A stretch of 64,000 nt of DNA. Origin: Alcanivorax nanhaiticus. Lineage in GTDB: Bacteria > Pseudomonadota > Gammaproteobacteria > Pseudomonadales > Alcanivoracaceae. Location of the stretch: positions 186,001 through 250,000 of the forward strand of contig NZ_ARXV01000004.1 in NCBI RefSeq assembly GCF_000756665.1, written 5' to 3'. The position numbers and the translations under genes are program-made. This document shows, in pieces, positions 26,195 to 34,898 of the stretch; the stretch's first letter is position 1, and the number at the start of each line of letters is the position of its first letter. The notes beneath the pieces are model-generated. The model saw only the letters and a program-made list of their open reading frames with translations, did no database searches and was not told where the DNA came from.

Positions 26195-27025
26195 GCTCAG
26201 CATCACCCACAATGCAGCCATGATTAACCACACAGCCATACAACGCAGCAGCAGTCCCTGAAGGGATTCTAGAGGCGCGATGAGACGGGAAAAGGGAGTG
26301 CCCGCCTCCTGATCCGGTAAATCCATTGCTTGCCCCGCTGCCATAAAGGCGTGCTTCTCCGCTCCCTGCAGCGTCATCCAGTGTCCACGCATGCAATCCA
26401 GAACCGCAGCGAAATCCCCCACCACTGCCATGCTGAAAATCAGCAGGCGCTGAGCTGGCCAGCTTAACCACTGATCCAGCACCACCGACCATCCCGGGTT
26501 CGCAGGCTCAGAGCGGCGTGACCAGGCATGATTGAGCGACACCACAAAGGCAGCTGGCAATCCCGCCAACACCAGCCAAAAGATCACCACGAACACGTGT
26601 TGCTCGCGTGTCAGGATTTTCTCCGCCAAGGCTTGCTGTACCGCAGGCTCCAATGGATCACCGCCGACGCCGAATTCATCCTCTGCCAGCGCGGCAAAAC
26701 CATCCATATCGTCCATACGGCCACGGACCAGTAGTTCATCCACTTCACGAAACTCACTGTGAGCGCCCAATAACCAGATCAATACCCCGCCGCCAACCAG
26801 TAACCACAGCCATTGCCCCCAGAATCCCTGCAGCACGCCTTCCAGCAAGGTCAGGGCAACCGCAGGCACGGCAATGGCCAGCAACCATAACAGCCCACCA
26901 TTGCCGAAACGGCTGGCCAACCTCTGCAGCCAGACCTGATGACGCTGGCGATCCGTCAACCAGTGAGGCCACCCGGTATCCATCCGTCGCAACCCCAGGA
27001 CCAGAATCAACATCAGAAATGTCAT
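26192..27025 (-). CDS. ampE: Membrane protein AmpE
   Basis: A 277-residue inner-membrane protein beginning MTFLMLILVLGLRRMDTGWP. Predicted membrane segments are near residues 1-10, 45-65, 68-90, 135-160, 185-210 and 255-277. The loop with FREVDELLVRGRMDDMDGFAALAEDEF is typical of AmpE, a protein of unresolved role in beta-lactamase induction and related to the CobD/CbiB-like fold. Its ATG overlaps the ampD stop as ATGA, the usual ampDE arrangement. The last codons lie against a heptad-repeat element. Confidence 0.88.
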   Translation of the reverse strand: MTFLMLILVLGLRRMDTGWPHWLTDRQRHQVWLQRLASRFGNGGLLWLLAIAVPAVALTLLEGVLQGFWGQWLWLLVGGGVLIWLLGAHSEFREVDELLVRGRMDDMDGFAALAEDEFGVGGDPLEPAVQQALAEKILTREQHVFVVIFWLVLAGLPAAFVVSLNHAWSRRSEPANPGWSVVLDQWLSWPAQRLLIFSMAVVGDFAAVLDCMRGHWMTLQGAEKHAFMAAGQAMDLPDQEAGTPFSRLIAPLESLQGLLLRCMAVWLIMAALWVMLS

Positions 27026-27588
27026 GCCATGCTCTCCTTGAAGGCGGCCAGTCCCTGGCGATAATTCGCCCACTGAAAAGCGGGCCCCGGGTCGGTTTTA
27101 CGCCCCGGCGCAATATGCTGGTGGCCGACAATACGGTCACTGGTAATGGCTGGGTAATGCTGCTGCAGCAAGGCTGTCAGCGCCACCAGGGTTCGGTATT
27201 GCGCACATTCAAACGGTGTCTGATCTGCTCCTTCGAGCTCAATGCCAATGGAAAAGTCATTACAGTTGTCTCGCCCTGCATAAGACGATATGCCTGCATG
27301 CCACGCGCGCTTGTCGCAATCGACAAACTGCATCAACTGGCCATCCCGGCGAATCAAAAAGTGGGCAGAAACTGTCAGCTGGTAGACTTCACGAAAATAG
27401 GGGTCGCGATCAGGATCAAGCCGGTTTGAGAAAAGGTCTTCGATATACGGACCGCCAAACTGGCCCGGTGGCAGGCTGATATTGTGTATCACCAACAGGG
27501 AGATATCGTCGGGGTTCGGGCGTTCATTATGGTTGGGAGAAGGGCACCATTGCGCCTGTTTCACCCGATGGTCAGAGAGGGTCAGCAC
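27022..27588 (-). CDS. ampD: 1,6-anhydro-N-acetylmuramyl-L-alanine amidase AmpD
   Basis: A 188-residue cytosolic zinc amidase that cleaves the peptide from anhydroMurNAc in wall recycling. Zinc ligands are His in LLVIHNISLPP, and His and Asp in GHQHIAPGRKTDPGPAF. The NHNERP/SLLVIHN start and FGGPYIEDLF loop are standard. The start is GTG at 27586-27588 with AAGGAG about eight bases before it. In the order DUF1631-ampD-ampE on one strand. It works on the muropeptides that AmpG (12-13.5 kb) imports. Confidence 0.96.
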   Translation of the reverse strand: MLTLSDHRVKQAQWCPSPNHNERPNPDDISLLVIHNISLPPGQFGGPYIEDLFSNRLDPDRDPYFREVYQLTVSAHFLIRRDGQLMQFVDCDKRAWHAGISSYAGRDNCNDFSIGIELEGADQTPFECAQYRTLVALTALLQQHYPAITSDRIVGHQHIAPGRKTDPGPAFQWANYRQGLAAFKESMA

Positions 27589-27624
27589 CCGCGCGCTCCT
27601 TGCTACCTGGGAATCGGAGGGGCG

Positions 27625-29847
27625 CTAGCCAGGCCTGCCTTGCATTCGCCGCAAGTCGCCAATGACCGCTTCCAGCGCCCGATCAAACAGCGCCCCTTCT
27701 TCCACGAGTTTAGCAGCCCCCTTGTGGAGGGCAACGGCCAGACTGTAAGCAGAGAACTCCGCGACCTTGATACCTCGACGGTTGGTGAAAACCAGTTTCA
27801 CCCCACTGCGAATATTCGCTGCCAGTTTGGCACGACGCGGCTCCGATTCATCCAGCAACTCCACCCATTGCCCCGGTGCCAGCTGCGAAGCCTGACGAAC
27901 CAGAAAATGATCGGCCGACAGGTCAGAGTCCTGCTGCTCCGGTTCCTTTTCAGGTAATTCTGCTTCCACGCTCACCCGCTCTGTTTGCAACCCTTTGAGC
28001 AGTTGCTGATGCACCTCGCGAAGATGAATCAGAAGCTGGCGGGTCTCTGTTTCATCGTAGTGAATCTGGACCAGACCACTCTGCAAGCTGTTCAGCAATT
28101 TGGGACTCAACGCCTTGAGTTTTTCCAATGCTTCCTGGTCACGGTGGTCAAGTGCACTCCAGACAACGGCGTCCACAACCTTGACCTGTTGCAACCAGGC
28201 CGGACTATCTGCGCCTTCCCGTAACCAGGTCAGGTACAGCACCTGCTGCCAGCCCTGCCGCAACAAGCGCACCACCACATTAGGCAACTTGCGCCCGGCA
28301 AGGCGCTTGTCCAGAACAGCAATCACCGCCTGACGAGCCTGCTCGGCACGCACCTTACCCTCTTCCGCCTCACGGACCCGCTCCTCTACACGCACCGAAC
28401 GAGAGGTCTGATTGGCAAAATACTGCTCGAACTCCTGCAGCAGAGTCTGGAACAGGCTGGCATCATCTTCATAGTCATCAATGATGCGATGCACCGCCTG
28501 ATTTATTCGCTGATACAGCTCATCCTGCATTCCCTGCTGCGGGTCCCACTGGCAACCTGCCTTGGCCAATACGTTCAACAACCGGCGGGCTTCGTGATTG
28601 TCATTACTGAAAAAGGCCTTGTCGGTAATGGCGACCTTAAGCAAGGGGATCTGTAGACGACCGATCAGGGCCTTGATCTCGGAAGGCAACCCTTCATCAT
28701 CAAGGATAAAATCGAACAACATGGTAACCAGGTTGATCACATCGTCATCAGCCTGATCAAGCGCATGGATCGCTTCTCCATGCTCACTGTCCAGCATATC
28801 GGACAGGTCACCTTTCAGTGAGGCCTTCTCACCATCCGCCTCAGTCAGACTTCGCTCTACGCGCTGTAACCGGTTGAGCACGCCCAGCAGATCATCAGAA
28901 CTGACCGGCCTTACCGAGGCAGCATTCTCAAGAGGGGCGCCATTCATGAAGGGGACACCGTTTTGCATCACGGCCATGGGCGCGTCCGCAGCTTGCCCCC
29001 GGGGTGCAGCTCCTCCGCCCCGGATCCCGCGCATGGTCACCAGCAATTCTTGCAACAGACCAAACATCTGATCATTACTGGGACCGGCACCCGTTCCAGC
29101 AGCGCCTGAAGCAGGCTCAGCGGCTCCCTGAATGGCACGGCTTCCCGGCTTTCTCACTGGCGGAATGGGCGCAGTCTTCATGTCCGGCAGCACGCCAGCA
29201 TTAATCAGCACCGTGTTGGCTTCACTGACCAGAAATCCGGTTTCAGCCATCACCTCTCGCTCGAAAAGCTTGAGTATCACCAACTTGGCCCTGATATCCA
29301 GGGTGAGCCTATCCAGCCCTTCGTTAAACGTGGATACCAGCTGACGAGGTTCCAGCGGGTTGTTTTTTTCACCCAGCTCCGCCTTGCTCTCGAGCAGATA
29401 CTCCATGCGGTGATTCAGCACCCGCAGCTGCTCGTCACAGCCATTGCGGGCTCGACGAGCCATGTTGTCCAAAGCTACCGATGTTTCCAGTTCATCTTCA
29501 TTGACCAGACTGAGGGACTCCAGGTCTACGGGCTGACTGACCTTTTCCTGGCTTTCACGTTCCTGCCCCATCGTGCGAAAGCGGTTGTCCAGCGATTGCC
29601 GAAACCCGGACATTAATCCTGCACGCTGTACGCGCAGTTCTCTCATGGCCTGAAAGTAGCAATCCCGCTCCTCATCGCTTGCCTTTTCCACCAGCGCGTA
29701 GAGCGCATCATCTGCCCCGTCCAGCATATCGCCAAGATAGCCCCCACACAGGGACACATAACGCTCACGAACCTTTTCCAGCGGACGAGGCAACTGGGTA
29801 ACCTTGTTGTTGGGTGGAATAGAGTGCAAATGGGTGACCTTGGACAT
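27625..29847 (-). CDS. DUF1631 family protein
   Basis: A 740-residue cytosolic protein of unknown function. The N-terminal half is helical and charged (RYVSLCGGYLGDMLDGADDALYALVEKASDEERDCYF...). A Pro/Gly/Ala-rich linker spans ~225-300, and a second helical region ~320-560 contains LFDFILDDEGLPSEIKALIGRLQIPLLKVAI, the most conserved DUF1631 block. The C-terminus (~650-735; LAPGQWVELLDE, RRAKLAANIRSGVKLVFTNRRGIKVAEFS) looks like a PilZ-type beta barrel without the RxxxR and D/NxSxxG c-di-GMP motifs. That fold suggestion is mine. It is 36 bases upstream of ampD and may share its transcript. Confidence 0.75.
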   Translation of the reverse strand: MSKVTHLHSIPPNNKVTQLPRPLEKVRERYVSLCGGYLGDMLDGADDALYALVEKASDEERDCYFQAMRELRVQRAGLMSGFRQSLDNRFRTMGQERESQEKVSQPVDLESLSLVNEDELETSVALDNMARRARNGCDEQLRVLNHRMEYLLESKAELGEKNNPLEPRQLVSTFNEGLDRLTLDIRAKLVILKLFEREVMAETGFLVSEANTVLINAGVLPDMKTAPIPPVRKPGSRAIQGAAEPASGAAGTGAGPSNDQMFGLLQELLVTMRGIRGGGAAPRGQAADAPMAVMQNGVPFMNGAPLENAASVRPVSSDDLLGVLNRLQRVERSLTEADGEKASLKGDLSDMLDSEHGEAIHALDQADDDVINLVTMLFDFILDDEGLPSEIKALIGRLQIPLLKVAITDKAFFSNDNHEARRLLNVLAKAGCQWDPQQGMQDELYQRINQAVHRIIDDYEDDASLFQTLLQEFEQYFANQTSRSVRVEERVREAEEGKVRAEQARQAVIAVLDKRLAGRKLPNVVVRLLRQGWQQVLYLTWLREGADSPAWLQQVKVVDAVVWSALDHRDQEALEKLKALSPKLLNSLQSGLVQIHYDETETRQLLIHLREVHQQLLKGLQTERVSVEAELPEKEPEQQDSDLSADHFLVRQASQLAPGQWVELLDESEPRRAKLAANIRSGVKLVFTNRRGIKVAEFSAYSLAVALHKGAAKLVEEGALFDRALEAVIGDLRRMQGRPG

Positions 29848-30047
29848 GATGACACCTACCAGCAGACGAAGCGCCGCTCTGAACCAGCTTCAGAAGAATA
29901 ATGAGAAAGACTGTACCACGCCACCACCAATACGAATTTTGAACTAGTTATCAGTTATACCAAAGGGTGAATCAATTTCATGAGTGGCACCGGTCTTTTC
30001 CTCCGGTCGTATTTGTCCTAGCCTAAGTCTTTTCGGGGTTCTGGACG
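29848..30047. other. Divergent promoter region, DUF1631 gene / symporter
   Basis: About 200 AT-richer bases between divergent genes, so both promoters should lie here. I could not assign hexamers with confidence. Confidence 0.35.
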
Positions 30048-31385
30048 ATGGACATGGAAGCTGCAGTTACGATTCTCAAACAAATCAGTGGATTTCTCTG
30101 GGGCTGGCCCGCCCTGATCCTGATCGCCGGCACCGGCATCTACCTGACCCTGGTGTTGCGTTTCCTCCCGATTCGACAGCTTGGCTTTGGTTTCAAACAG
30201 ATGTTCGGCCCCCAAACCGGTGTGGGCACCATCGGAGCCGGGGCGGCACTCGCCACATCCCTCTCTGCCACAATAGGCACCGGCAATATTGTCGGCGTTG
30301 CCACCGCAATCCATTCCGGAGGGCCTGGCGCTCTGGTGTGGATGTGGCTGATCGCACTGGTCGGCATGGCCACCAAGTACGCGGAAGCCGTACTCGCGGT
30401 GCACTACCGGGAAAAGGACCACCGCGGACAGTATGTGGGTGGCCCCATGTACTACATCCGTAACGGCCTGGGTAAAAACTGGGGATGGATGGCCATCGCG
30501 TTTGCGGTCTTTGGCATGTTTGCCGGCTTCGGCATCGGCAATACCGTGCAGGCCAACTCAGTGGCCCACGGCCTGAATGACAGCTTTGGCCTTCCCACCT
30601 GGGTAACCGGATTGATCCTGGCGGTACTGGTAGGGCTGGTCGTCCTCGGCGGCATGAAGCGCATCGCCCATGTCGCCACGTTCGTGGTGCCCTTCATGGC
30701 ACTGGCCTATCTGCTGGCAGGCCTGGTGGTACTGATCGACCACGCCAGTGCCATCCCTGATGCGCTCGCCCTGTGCTTCGAAAGTGCCTTCACCGGCACC
30801 GCGGCCGCAGGCGGTTTCGCGGGTGCACTGGTCAAGGAGGCTATCCGCTTCGGTGTTGCGCGCGGCATCTTCTCCAATGAAGCAGGCTTGGGCAGCGCCC
30901 CCATCGCCCACGCCTCCGCCAATACGGATCACCCGGCACGTCAGGGCTCCATCGCCATGCTCGGCACCTTTATTGACACCATCATTGTCTGCTCCATCAC
31001 CGGCCTGGCCATTGTCTCCACCGGGGTCTGGACCAGCGGTGCCGAGGGGGCTCCGTTGTCCTCCATGGCGTTCTCCGCCACCTTTGGCAGCTTTGGCGAC
31101 ATCATCGTCGTGTGCGGCCTGGCGATCTTCGCTTTCACTACCTTGCTGGGCTGGAGCCTGTATAGCGAACGCTGCACCCAGTTTCTGTTTGGCGAGAAAG
31201 CCGTGATCCCCTTCCGAATCATCTGGGTAATCGCCATTCCCATCGGCGCCTATGTGAGCCTGGACTTTGTGTGGGCCCTGGCTGACATCATGAATATCCT
31301 GATGGCGATCCCGAACCTGATCGCCCTGCTACTGCTGTCGCCAATCGTGGTCATGCTCAGCCGGGAGTTCTTTGCGAAAAAGTGA
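30048..31385 (+). CDS. Sodium:alanine symporter (AGCS family)
   Basis: A 445-residue inner-membrane transporter with about 11 helices. Landmarks include GPQTGVGTIGAGAALATSLSATIGTGNIVGVATAI near residue 55 (AGCS signature), MWLIALVGMATKYAEAVLAVHYREKD, GPMYYIRNGL and RGIFSNEAGLGSAPIAHASA. It imports alanine or glycine with Na+. The exact substrate cannot be fixed. It stands alone, divergent from the DUF1631 gene. Confidence 0.95.
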   Translation: MDMEAAVTILKQISGFLWGWPALILIAGTGIYLTLVLRFLPIRQLGFGFKQMFGPQTGVGTIGAGAALATSLSATIGTGNIVGVATAIHSGGPGALVWMWLIALVGMATKYAEAVLAVHYREKDHRGQYVGGPMYYIRNGLGKNWGWMAIAFAVFGMFAGFGIGNTVQANSVAHGLNDSFGLPTWVTGLILAVLVGLVVLGGMKRIAHVATFVVPFMALAYLLAGLVVLIDHASAIPDALALCFESAFTGTAAAGGFAGALVKEAIRFGVARGIFSNEAGLGSAPIAHASANTDHPARQGSIAMLGTFIDTIIVCSITGLAIVSTGVWTSGAEGAPLSSMAFSATFGSFGDIIVVCGLAIFAFTTLLGWSLYSERCTQFLFGEKAVIPFRIIWVIAIPIGAYVSLDFVWALADIMNILMAIPNLIALLLLSPIVVMLSREFFAKK

Positions 31386-31442
31386 TGTGATTCGGCCGAA
31401 CGACTGAAGCCGGACGTCTGACGCTACCCCTCAGGCGCTTTC

Positions 31443-31516
31443 TGGGGGAGTGGGCGTTCGACCACGATGCGCGATAGCGCCCTGGCGTTCTTTGCGGTAG
31501 AGGTGCCTCCCCCACA
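31443..31516. repeat. REP-like element, TGGGGGAGTGGGCGTTCGACC type
   Basis: TGGGGGAGTGGGCGTTCGACC on the left and GAGGTGCCTCCCCCACA on the right, inverted. A diverged copy of the element at 11373-11445. Confidence 0.6.
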
Positions 31517-31577
31517 ATGAAGGGGGCACGCCGCCGGACAAAGCGGATTAACACCCGGCTCCGCCACTGGTATCCTC

Positions 31578-31614
31578 ACGGCCCGTCTTTACTGCAGTAA
31601 AGGTGGGCCGTTTT
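31578..31614 (+). terminator. Long hairpin upstream of nadC (terminator or attenuator)
   Basis: ACGGCCC, then the palindrome CTTTACTGCAGTAAAG, then GGGCCGT, followed by four T. It forms an almost unbroken stem of about 15 pairs. It lies 35 bases before the nadC ATG and 190 bases after the symporter stop. Confidence 0.6.
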
Positions 31615-31649
31615 GATATTACCGTCGAAAAATCAGAGAGATCGCAGCC

Positions 31650-32495
31650 ATGAGCCAGCCCCTGCCCGACTACATCCGTGATGACATCACCCGGAACGTG
31701 GCCTTTGCGCTGGAAGAAGACATTCGCGACGGGGATATCACCGCCCAGCTTATCGATGCCGACAGCACCAGCACCGCCACCATCATCACCCGCGAAGATG
31801 CCGTCATGTGCGGCATCGCCTGGGCAGACGAGGTATTCCGACAGTTGGGCGACGTGAAACTGGAATGGCATGTGGCCGACGGTGACCGGCTCACCCCGGA
31901 CACCACCCTCTGCACCCTCAGCGGTAACACCCGCCAGATCCTCACCGGAGAGCGCACCGCCCTGAACTTCCTGCAGACACTCATGGGCACCGCCACCACA
32001 GCCCGCCGCTACGCGGACGCGGTAGCTGGTAGCCACGTCACCATCCTCGACACCCGCAAGACCCTCCCTGGGCTGCGTGCCGGGCAGAAGTACGCGGTAC
32101 TCTGCGGCGGCTGCCAGAACCACCGCATCGGCCTCTACGATGCCTTCCTGATCAAGGAAAACCATGTGGCGGCGTGTGGAGGTATTACTGCAGCCATTGA
32201 GCGGGCACGGGCCTTGGCGCCGGAGAAGAAGATCATTGTGGAAGTGGAAACGCTGGAGGAGCTGCAGGAAGCTGCAGCGCTAAGACCAGATCAGATTATG
32301 CTGGATAATTTCAGCGCTGACATGCTGGCCGGCGCAGCAAAGATGAACATTGCCTCCAAGCTTGAGGTATCAGGAAATCTAACGGTAGAGGATGCAGCCA
32401 ACCTACCAATCAGCCGCGAGTGGTTTCTGTCATCCGGAGCACTGACCAAACATGTTCGGGCGACGGATCTATCGCTAAGATTATCAGCGCCCTGA
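31650..32495 (+). CDS. nadC: Nicotinate-nucleotide pyrophosphorylase (carboxylating)
   Basis: A 281-residue enzyme that converts quinolinate and PRPP to nicotinate mononucleotide in de novo NAD synthesis. Signatures are the N-terminal ALEEDIRDGDITAQL, the GERTALNFLQTLMGTAT helix, DTRKTLPGLRAGQKYAVLCGG, NHRIGLYDAFLIKENH, and the PRPP-site VEVETLEELQEA with MLDNFS. The start ATG has GAGAGATCGCAGCC before it. It sits beside the pilus locus as in P. aeruginosa. Its last ~200 bases look less GC-rich than the rest. It ends 11 bases from the stop of the converging gene, with no terminator between. Confidence 0.96.
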   Translation: MSQPLPDYIRDDITRNVAFALEEDIRDGDITAQLIDADSTSTATIITREDAVMCGIAWADEVFRQLGDVKLEWHVADGDRLTPDTTLCTLSGNTRQILTGERTALNFLQTLMGTATTARRYADAVAGSHVTILDTRKTLPGLRAGQKYAVLCGGCQNHRIGLYDAFLIKENHVAACGGITAAIERARALAPEKKIIVEVETLEELQEAAALRPDQIMLDNFSADMLAGAAKMNIASKLEVSGNLTVEDAANLPISREWFLSSGALTKHVRATDLSLRLSAP

Positions 32496-32505
32496 CCGCA
32501 TTGCC

Positions 32506-33984
32506 TCATTGCTCTAGCAAAATGTCAGCACCAGCCTCTCCGTCTTCAGAGCTCTCCACACTGGATGAGATTTTTTTACTCACGGAGGGCTCGGCATCAT
32601 CCCATGATATCCCGCCCTGCAACCAGAATCGGGGGCCATCTGCACCATAGCCGGGGCGAAATTCAAAACTCACCAATCGTGAATAATCACGTATCGCAAC
32701 ATCTGCCAACCAAAAGGTTGCACACCCAAGCAACAACAGCAACCCACCGTTCCAGCCCCTCCCCCTATTGGATGGCACAGGAGAAACATGCGCACGGTCA
32801 CATACAGCCCATACCGCCCCCCCCAGGATTGCCAGCCACGTTTGGGAATAAGGCATGGCAATGACTCCACTCACCATGGAATGAGACAACATTGCGAGCA
32901 AGGCATAAATCACCGCGCGCTCGTGTGCTTCCTGAACACCACCCTGCAACGCCGAAAACAATGATAAAAAGGCCCGCCCAAGCAATATCAAAACACCAAA
33001 CAAGGCCAGCAGCCCCCATTCATAGGCTATCTGCATAAAAAGATTGTGGGGGTGCCCTTCACTGATCAAACGCTCCCCGGCGAACGCCATTCCTCCCCAG
33101 CCAAACCAGGGACGTTCAGCAATCTGAAGGAGCGAATGAAGCCATAGCCTGCTGCGCCCGGAAGAAGTACCAAGTAACGTTGAAACCTCCCTGCCGCTGT
33201 CGTGCATCCCCAGCTTTGGTGCGATTAACTGGAACAAGACTAGATAACAGACTAACCCGACACCTCCGCTGACAAGCATGACTCTCAATAAGGCACGATT
33301 CCCCAAATGGGGGAGAGCCATGACCAACATAACGAAAACGACGGCCAACCATGCCCCTCGGCTTTCCCCAACAAAAATACCAAGCCACCATACAATCAAC
33401 AGCACGAACACGGCCGAAACCGTGACCGTCCTCCTGAGACTGACCGCCAAGGATGCTATCAAGGGAAGGCTTAATGCCTGAAATTGACCAAACCAACGAA
33501 CGTTGTTGAATCCGTCCAAAAGCGCAATGGCATGGAGCGGTAATCCCGAGAAAAAAGCATTGGTCAATGCCGCGAGAAACTTAACCGATAAAATCGCCGC
33601 AATAATGAGCGAGACATAGGGCAACAGGAGCAAACAAGAAGGATGACGAAAAAAGAACAGACGGGCGTAAAGGAAAAGGCCCGACAGCCCCAATAAAAGA
33701 GCAAGCTCGGTGTAAGCCCAATGCAGGGAAACTGCTCCCCAAAGGCTTCCCGCCACCCCCACAGCCAGAACGGTAATCCCCACCCTGGAAATGACAGGCA
33801 AGACAGGCCATCCGCCACCTTTCATCATTTCTATTAGTAGCGCAATAAGAACCAGGCCGATAATGGCGATTTGCAGGAGGCGTTGTTGATCATGCCAGGA
33901 AACGTTGACTAGCAAATCAACGGTTGGAGACAACACTATCAGCGCAAGCACCAACCACATCATCTCGAATCTGAATTTCGTCAT
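32506..33984 (-). CDS. Wzy/O-antigen-ligase family protein, probable pilin glycosyltransferase
   Basis: A 492-residue polytopic membrane protein with 10-12 helices. The large periplasmic loop has GTSSGRSRLWLHSLLQIAERPWFGWG and SEGHPHNLFMQIAYEWGLLAL, the Wzy_C signature of O-antigen ligases, WaaL, PglL and TfpO/PilO. No lipopolysaccharide genes are nearby; the gene lies directly downstream of pilA on the same strand. TfpO enzymes in P. aeruginosa and Acinetobacter occupy that place and glycosylate a C-terminal Ser of the pilin, and this PilA ends in Ser. The pilin role is therefore inferred from family, place and substrate end. A terminator separates it from pilA, and its own ribosome site is weak, so expression may depend on readthrough. 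Confidence 0.8.
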   Translation of the reverse strand: MTKFRFEMMWLVLALIVLSPTVDLLVNVSWHDQQRLLQIAIIGLVLIALLIEMMKGGGWPVLPVISRVGITVLAVGVAGSLWGAVSLHWAYTELALLLGLSGLFLYARLFFFRHPSCLLLLPYVSLIIAAILSVKFLAALTNAFFSGLPLHAIALLDGFNNVRWFGQFQALSLPLIASLAVSLRRTVTVSAVFVLLIVWWLGIFVGESRGAWLAVVFVMLVMALPHLGNRALLRVMLVSGGVGLVCYLVLFQLIAPKLGMHDSGREVSTLLGTSSGRSRLWLHSLLQIAERPWFGWGGMAFAGERLISEGHPHNLFMQIAYEWGLLALFGVLILLGRAFLSLFSALQGGVQEAHERAVIYALLAMLSHSMVSGVIAMPYSQTWLAILGGAVWAVCDRAHVSPVPSNRGRGWNGGLLLLLGCATFWLADVAIRDYSRLVSFEFRPGYGADGPRFWLQGGISWDDAEPSVSKKISSSVESSEDGEAGADILLEQ

Positions 33985-34004
33985 AGACAGATTGTGAGTT
34001 CAAT

Positions 34005-34032
34005 AAAAAAGCGGGCCGAAGCCCGCTTTTTT
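34005..34032 (-). terminator. pilA intrinsic terminator
   Basis: On the minus strand GCGGGC-TTCG-GCCCGC followed by six T, between the pilA stop (34052) and the glycosyltransferase start (33984). Confidence 0.92.
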
Positions 34033-34051
34033 GAACCGCAGTTAGTGAAAT

Positions 34052-34483
34052 TTAGCTACACTGACCCGGCTTGAACTTGGCATCCATACCGGTAGTGGTA
34101 CAGGTCCAAACACCATCCGCATCGCGATTCATGACCAGATCGTTGCCCAGAACCGCAGGATTGGCGTTCTTGATGTCACAAGTGATGCTACCAACACCTG
34201 TCGCAGCAGTGTATGTAGTAGTCAGGTCACAGTAAGAACCGGAACCTGCTTCCTGACCAATGAACCCAGCGTCAGTACGAGTCAGAGAAGGAGTCTTGCC
34301 TTCGTTAACCATCAGCTCAAATTGAGTCTTGAGGGGGGCCAGTTCCGCCAGCGCGGAAGAGGCTTGGGACTTGGCAACATAATCCTGATAAGCAGGGATC
34401 GCGATTGCAGCCAGAATACCGATAATGGCTACCACGATCATCAGTTCGATAAGGGTGAAACCCTGTTGCATTTGCTTCTTCAT
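34052..34483 (-). CDS. pilA: Type IV major pilin PilA
   Basis: A 143-residue type IVa prepilin. The leader MKKQMQQG is cut before Phe9, giving [27 protein letters not shown] with Glu at mature position 5. The globular domain has four Cys (85, 102, 128, 142); Cys128 and Cys142 would close the C-terminal D-loop. The last residue is Ser143, right after Cys142, as in pilins glycosylated at the C-terminal Ser by TfpO. A clear GGAGAG site precedes the ATG. The promoter is of the sigma54 type. PilD, which cuts the leader, is at 37.8-38.7 kb. Confidence 0.97.
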   Translation of the reverse strand: MKKQMQQGFTLIELMIVVAIIGILAAIAIPAYQDYVAKSQASSALAELAPLKTQFELMVNEGKTPSLTRTDAGFIGQEAGSGSYCDLTTTYTAATGVGSITCDIKNANPAVLGNDLVMNRDADGVWTCTTTGMDAKFKPGQCS

Positions 34484-34898
34484 GTGTTCTCTCCAAACAT
34501 TGGCAAATTTTTATTGAGCTCACCCTTGGCGAGCATCTGGGATCTACAGATGCACAGACTGGGCCAACTTTTTTCGTAGCTGATAATCTGCGGTTTTCAC
34601 CCCACTGCTCGGTACTTTCGGGCATTTCAGATCACCCAATGGCCTCCCCCGCCTCCCCGGCCCACCAATGCCCCCCTTGTCACATAGCGACATATTTTGT
34701 CACCCTGCTGACACTCCTGCCCCACTGGCCATCACCCCACCCGGCTCTCGAAACCAAAACTTAACCACGAAGATGAGAAACACCCCGCAAGATGCTGATT
34801 TTTCGGTTCATGGCCTTCCCTGCACACCCCAGTCGGGGTATGTTAAGAAGAAAGTGTTGGGCCAACCGACCATACCAAGCATAAAGAAGCAGGTTGCC
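34484..34898. other. Divergent pilA/pilB control region
   Basis: 415 bases between divergent pilA and pilB. It contains the pilA sigma54 promoter; no clear promoter for pilB was found. An in-frame extension of pilB to 34668 is open but has no ribosome site and no pilus-like sequence. Confidence 0.6.
34551..34567 (-). promoter_or_regulatory. pilA sigma54 promoter
   Basis: Minus-strand TTGGCCCAGTCTGTGCA aligns with the -24/-12 consensus (TTGGCAC...TTGCA): the invariant GG and GC are present with the exact ten-base spacing. It would start RNA about 55 bases before the pilA ATG. In P. aeruginosa pilA is driven by RpoN and PilR; those genes are not in the window. Confidence 0.85.

Larger units (their letters stand above)
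31386..31649. other. Intergenic region symporter-nadC with REP-like element and hairpin
   Basis: A weak heptad-like run (GACGTCT, GACGCTA near 31412), a REP-like pair (31443-31516) and a long hairpin (31578-31614). No gene seen. Confidence 0.55.

Noticed and set aside
34800..34860. Sigma54 promoter for pilB (ATGGCCTTCCCTGCA near 34811)
   Set aside because: The GG and GC pairs are eight bases apart rather than ten, so RpoN would not fit.
34668..34898. N-terminal extension of PilB by 77 residues
   Set aside because: The extension has no ribosome site or PilB similarity. The family starts at MTNFTGLPNRL and the region overlaps the pilA promoter area.
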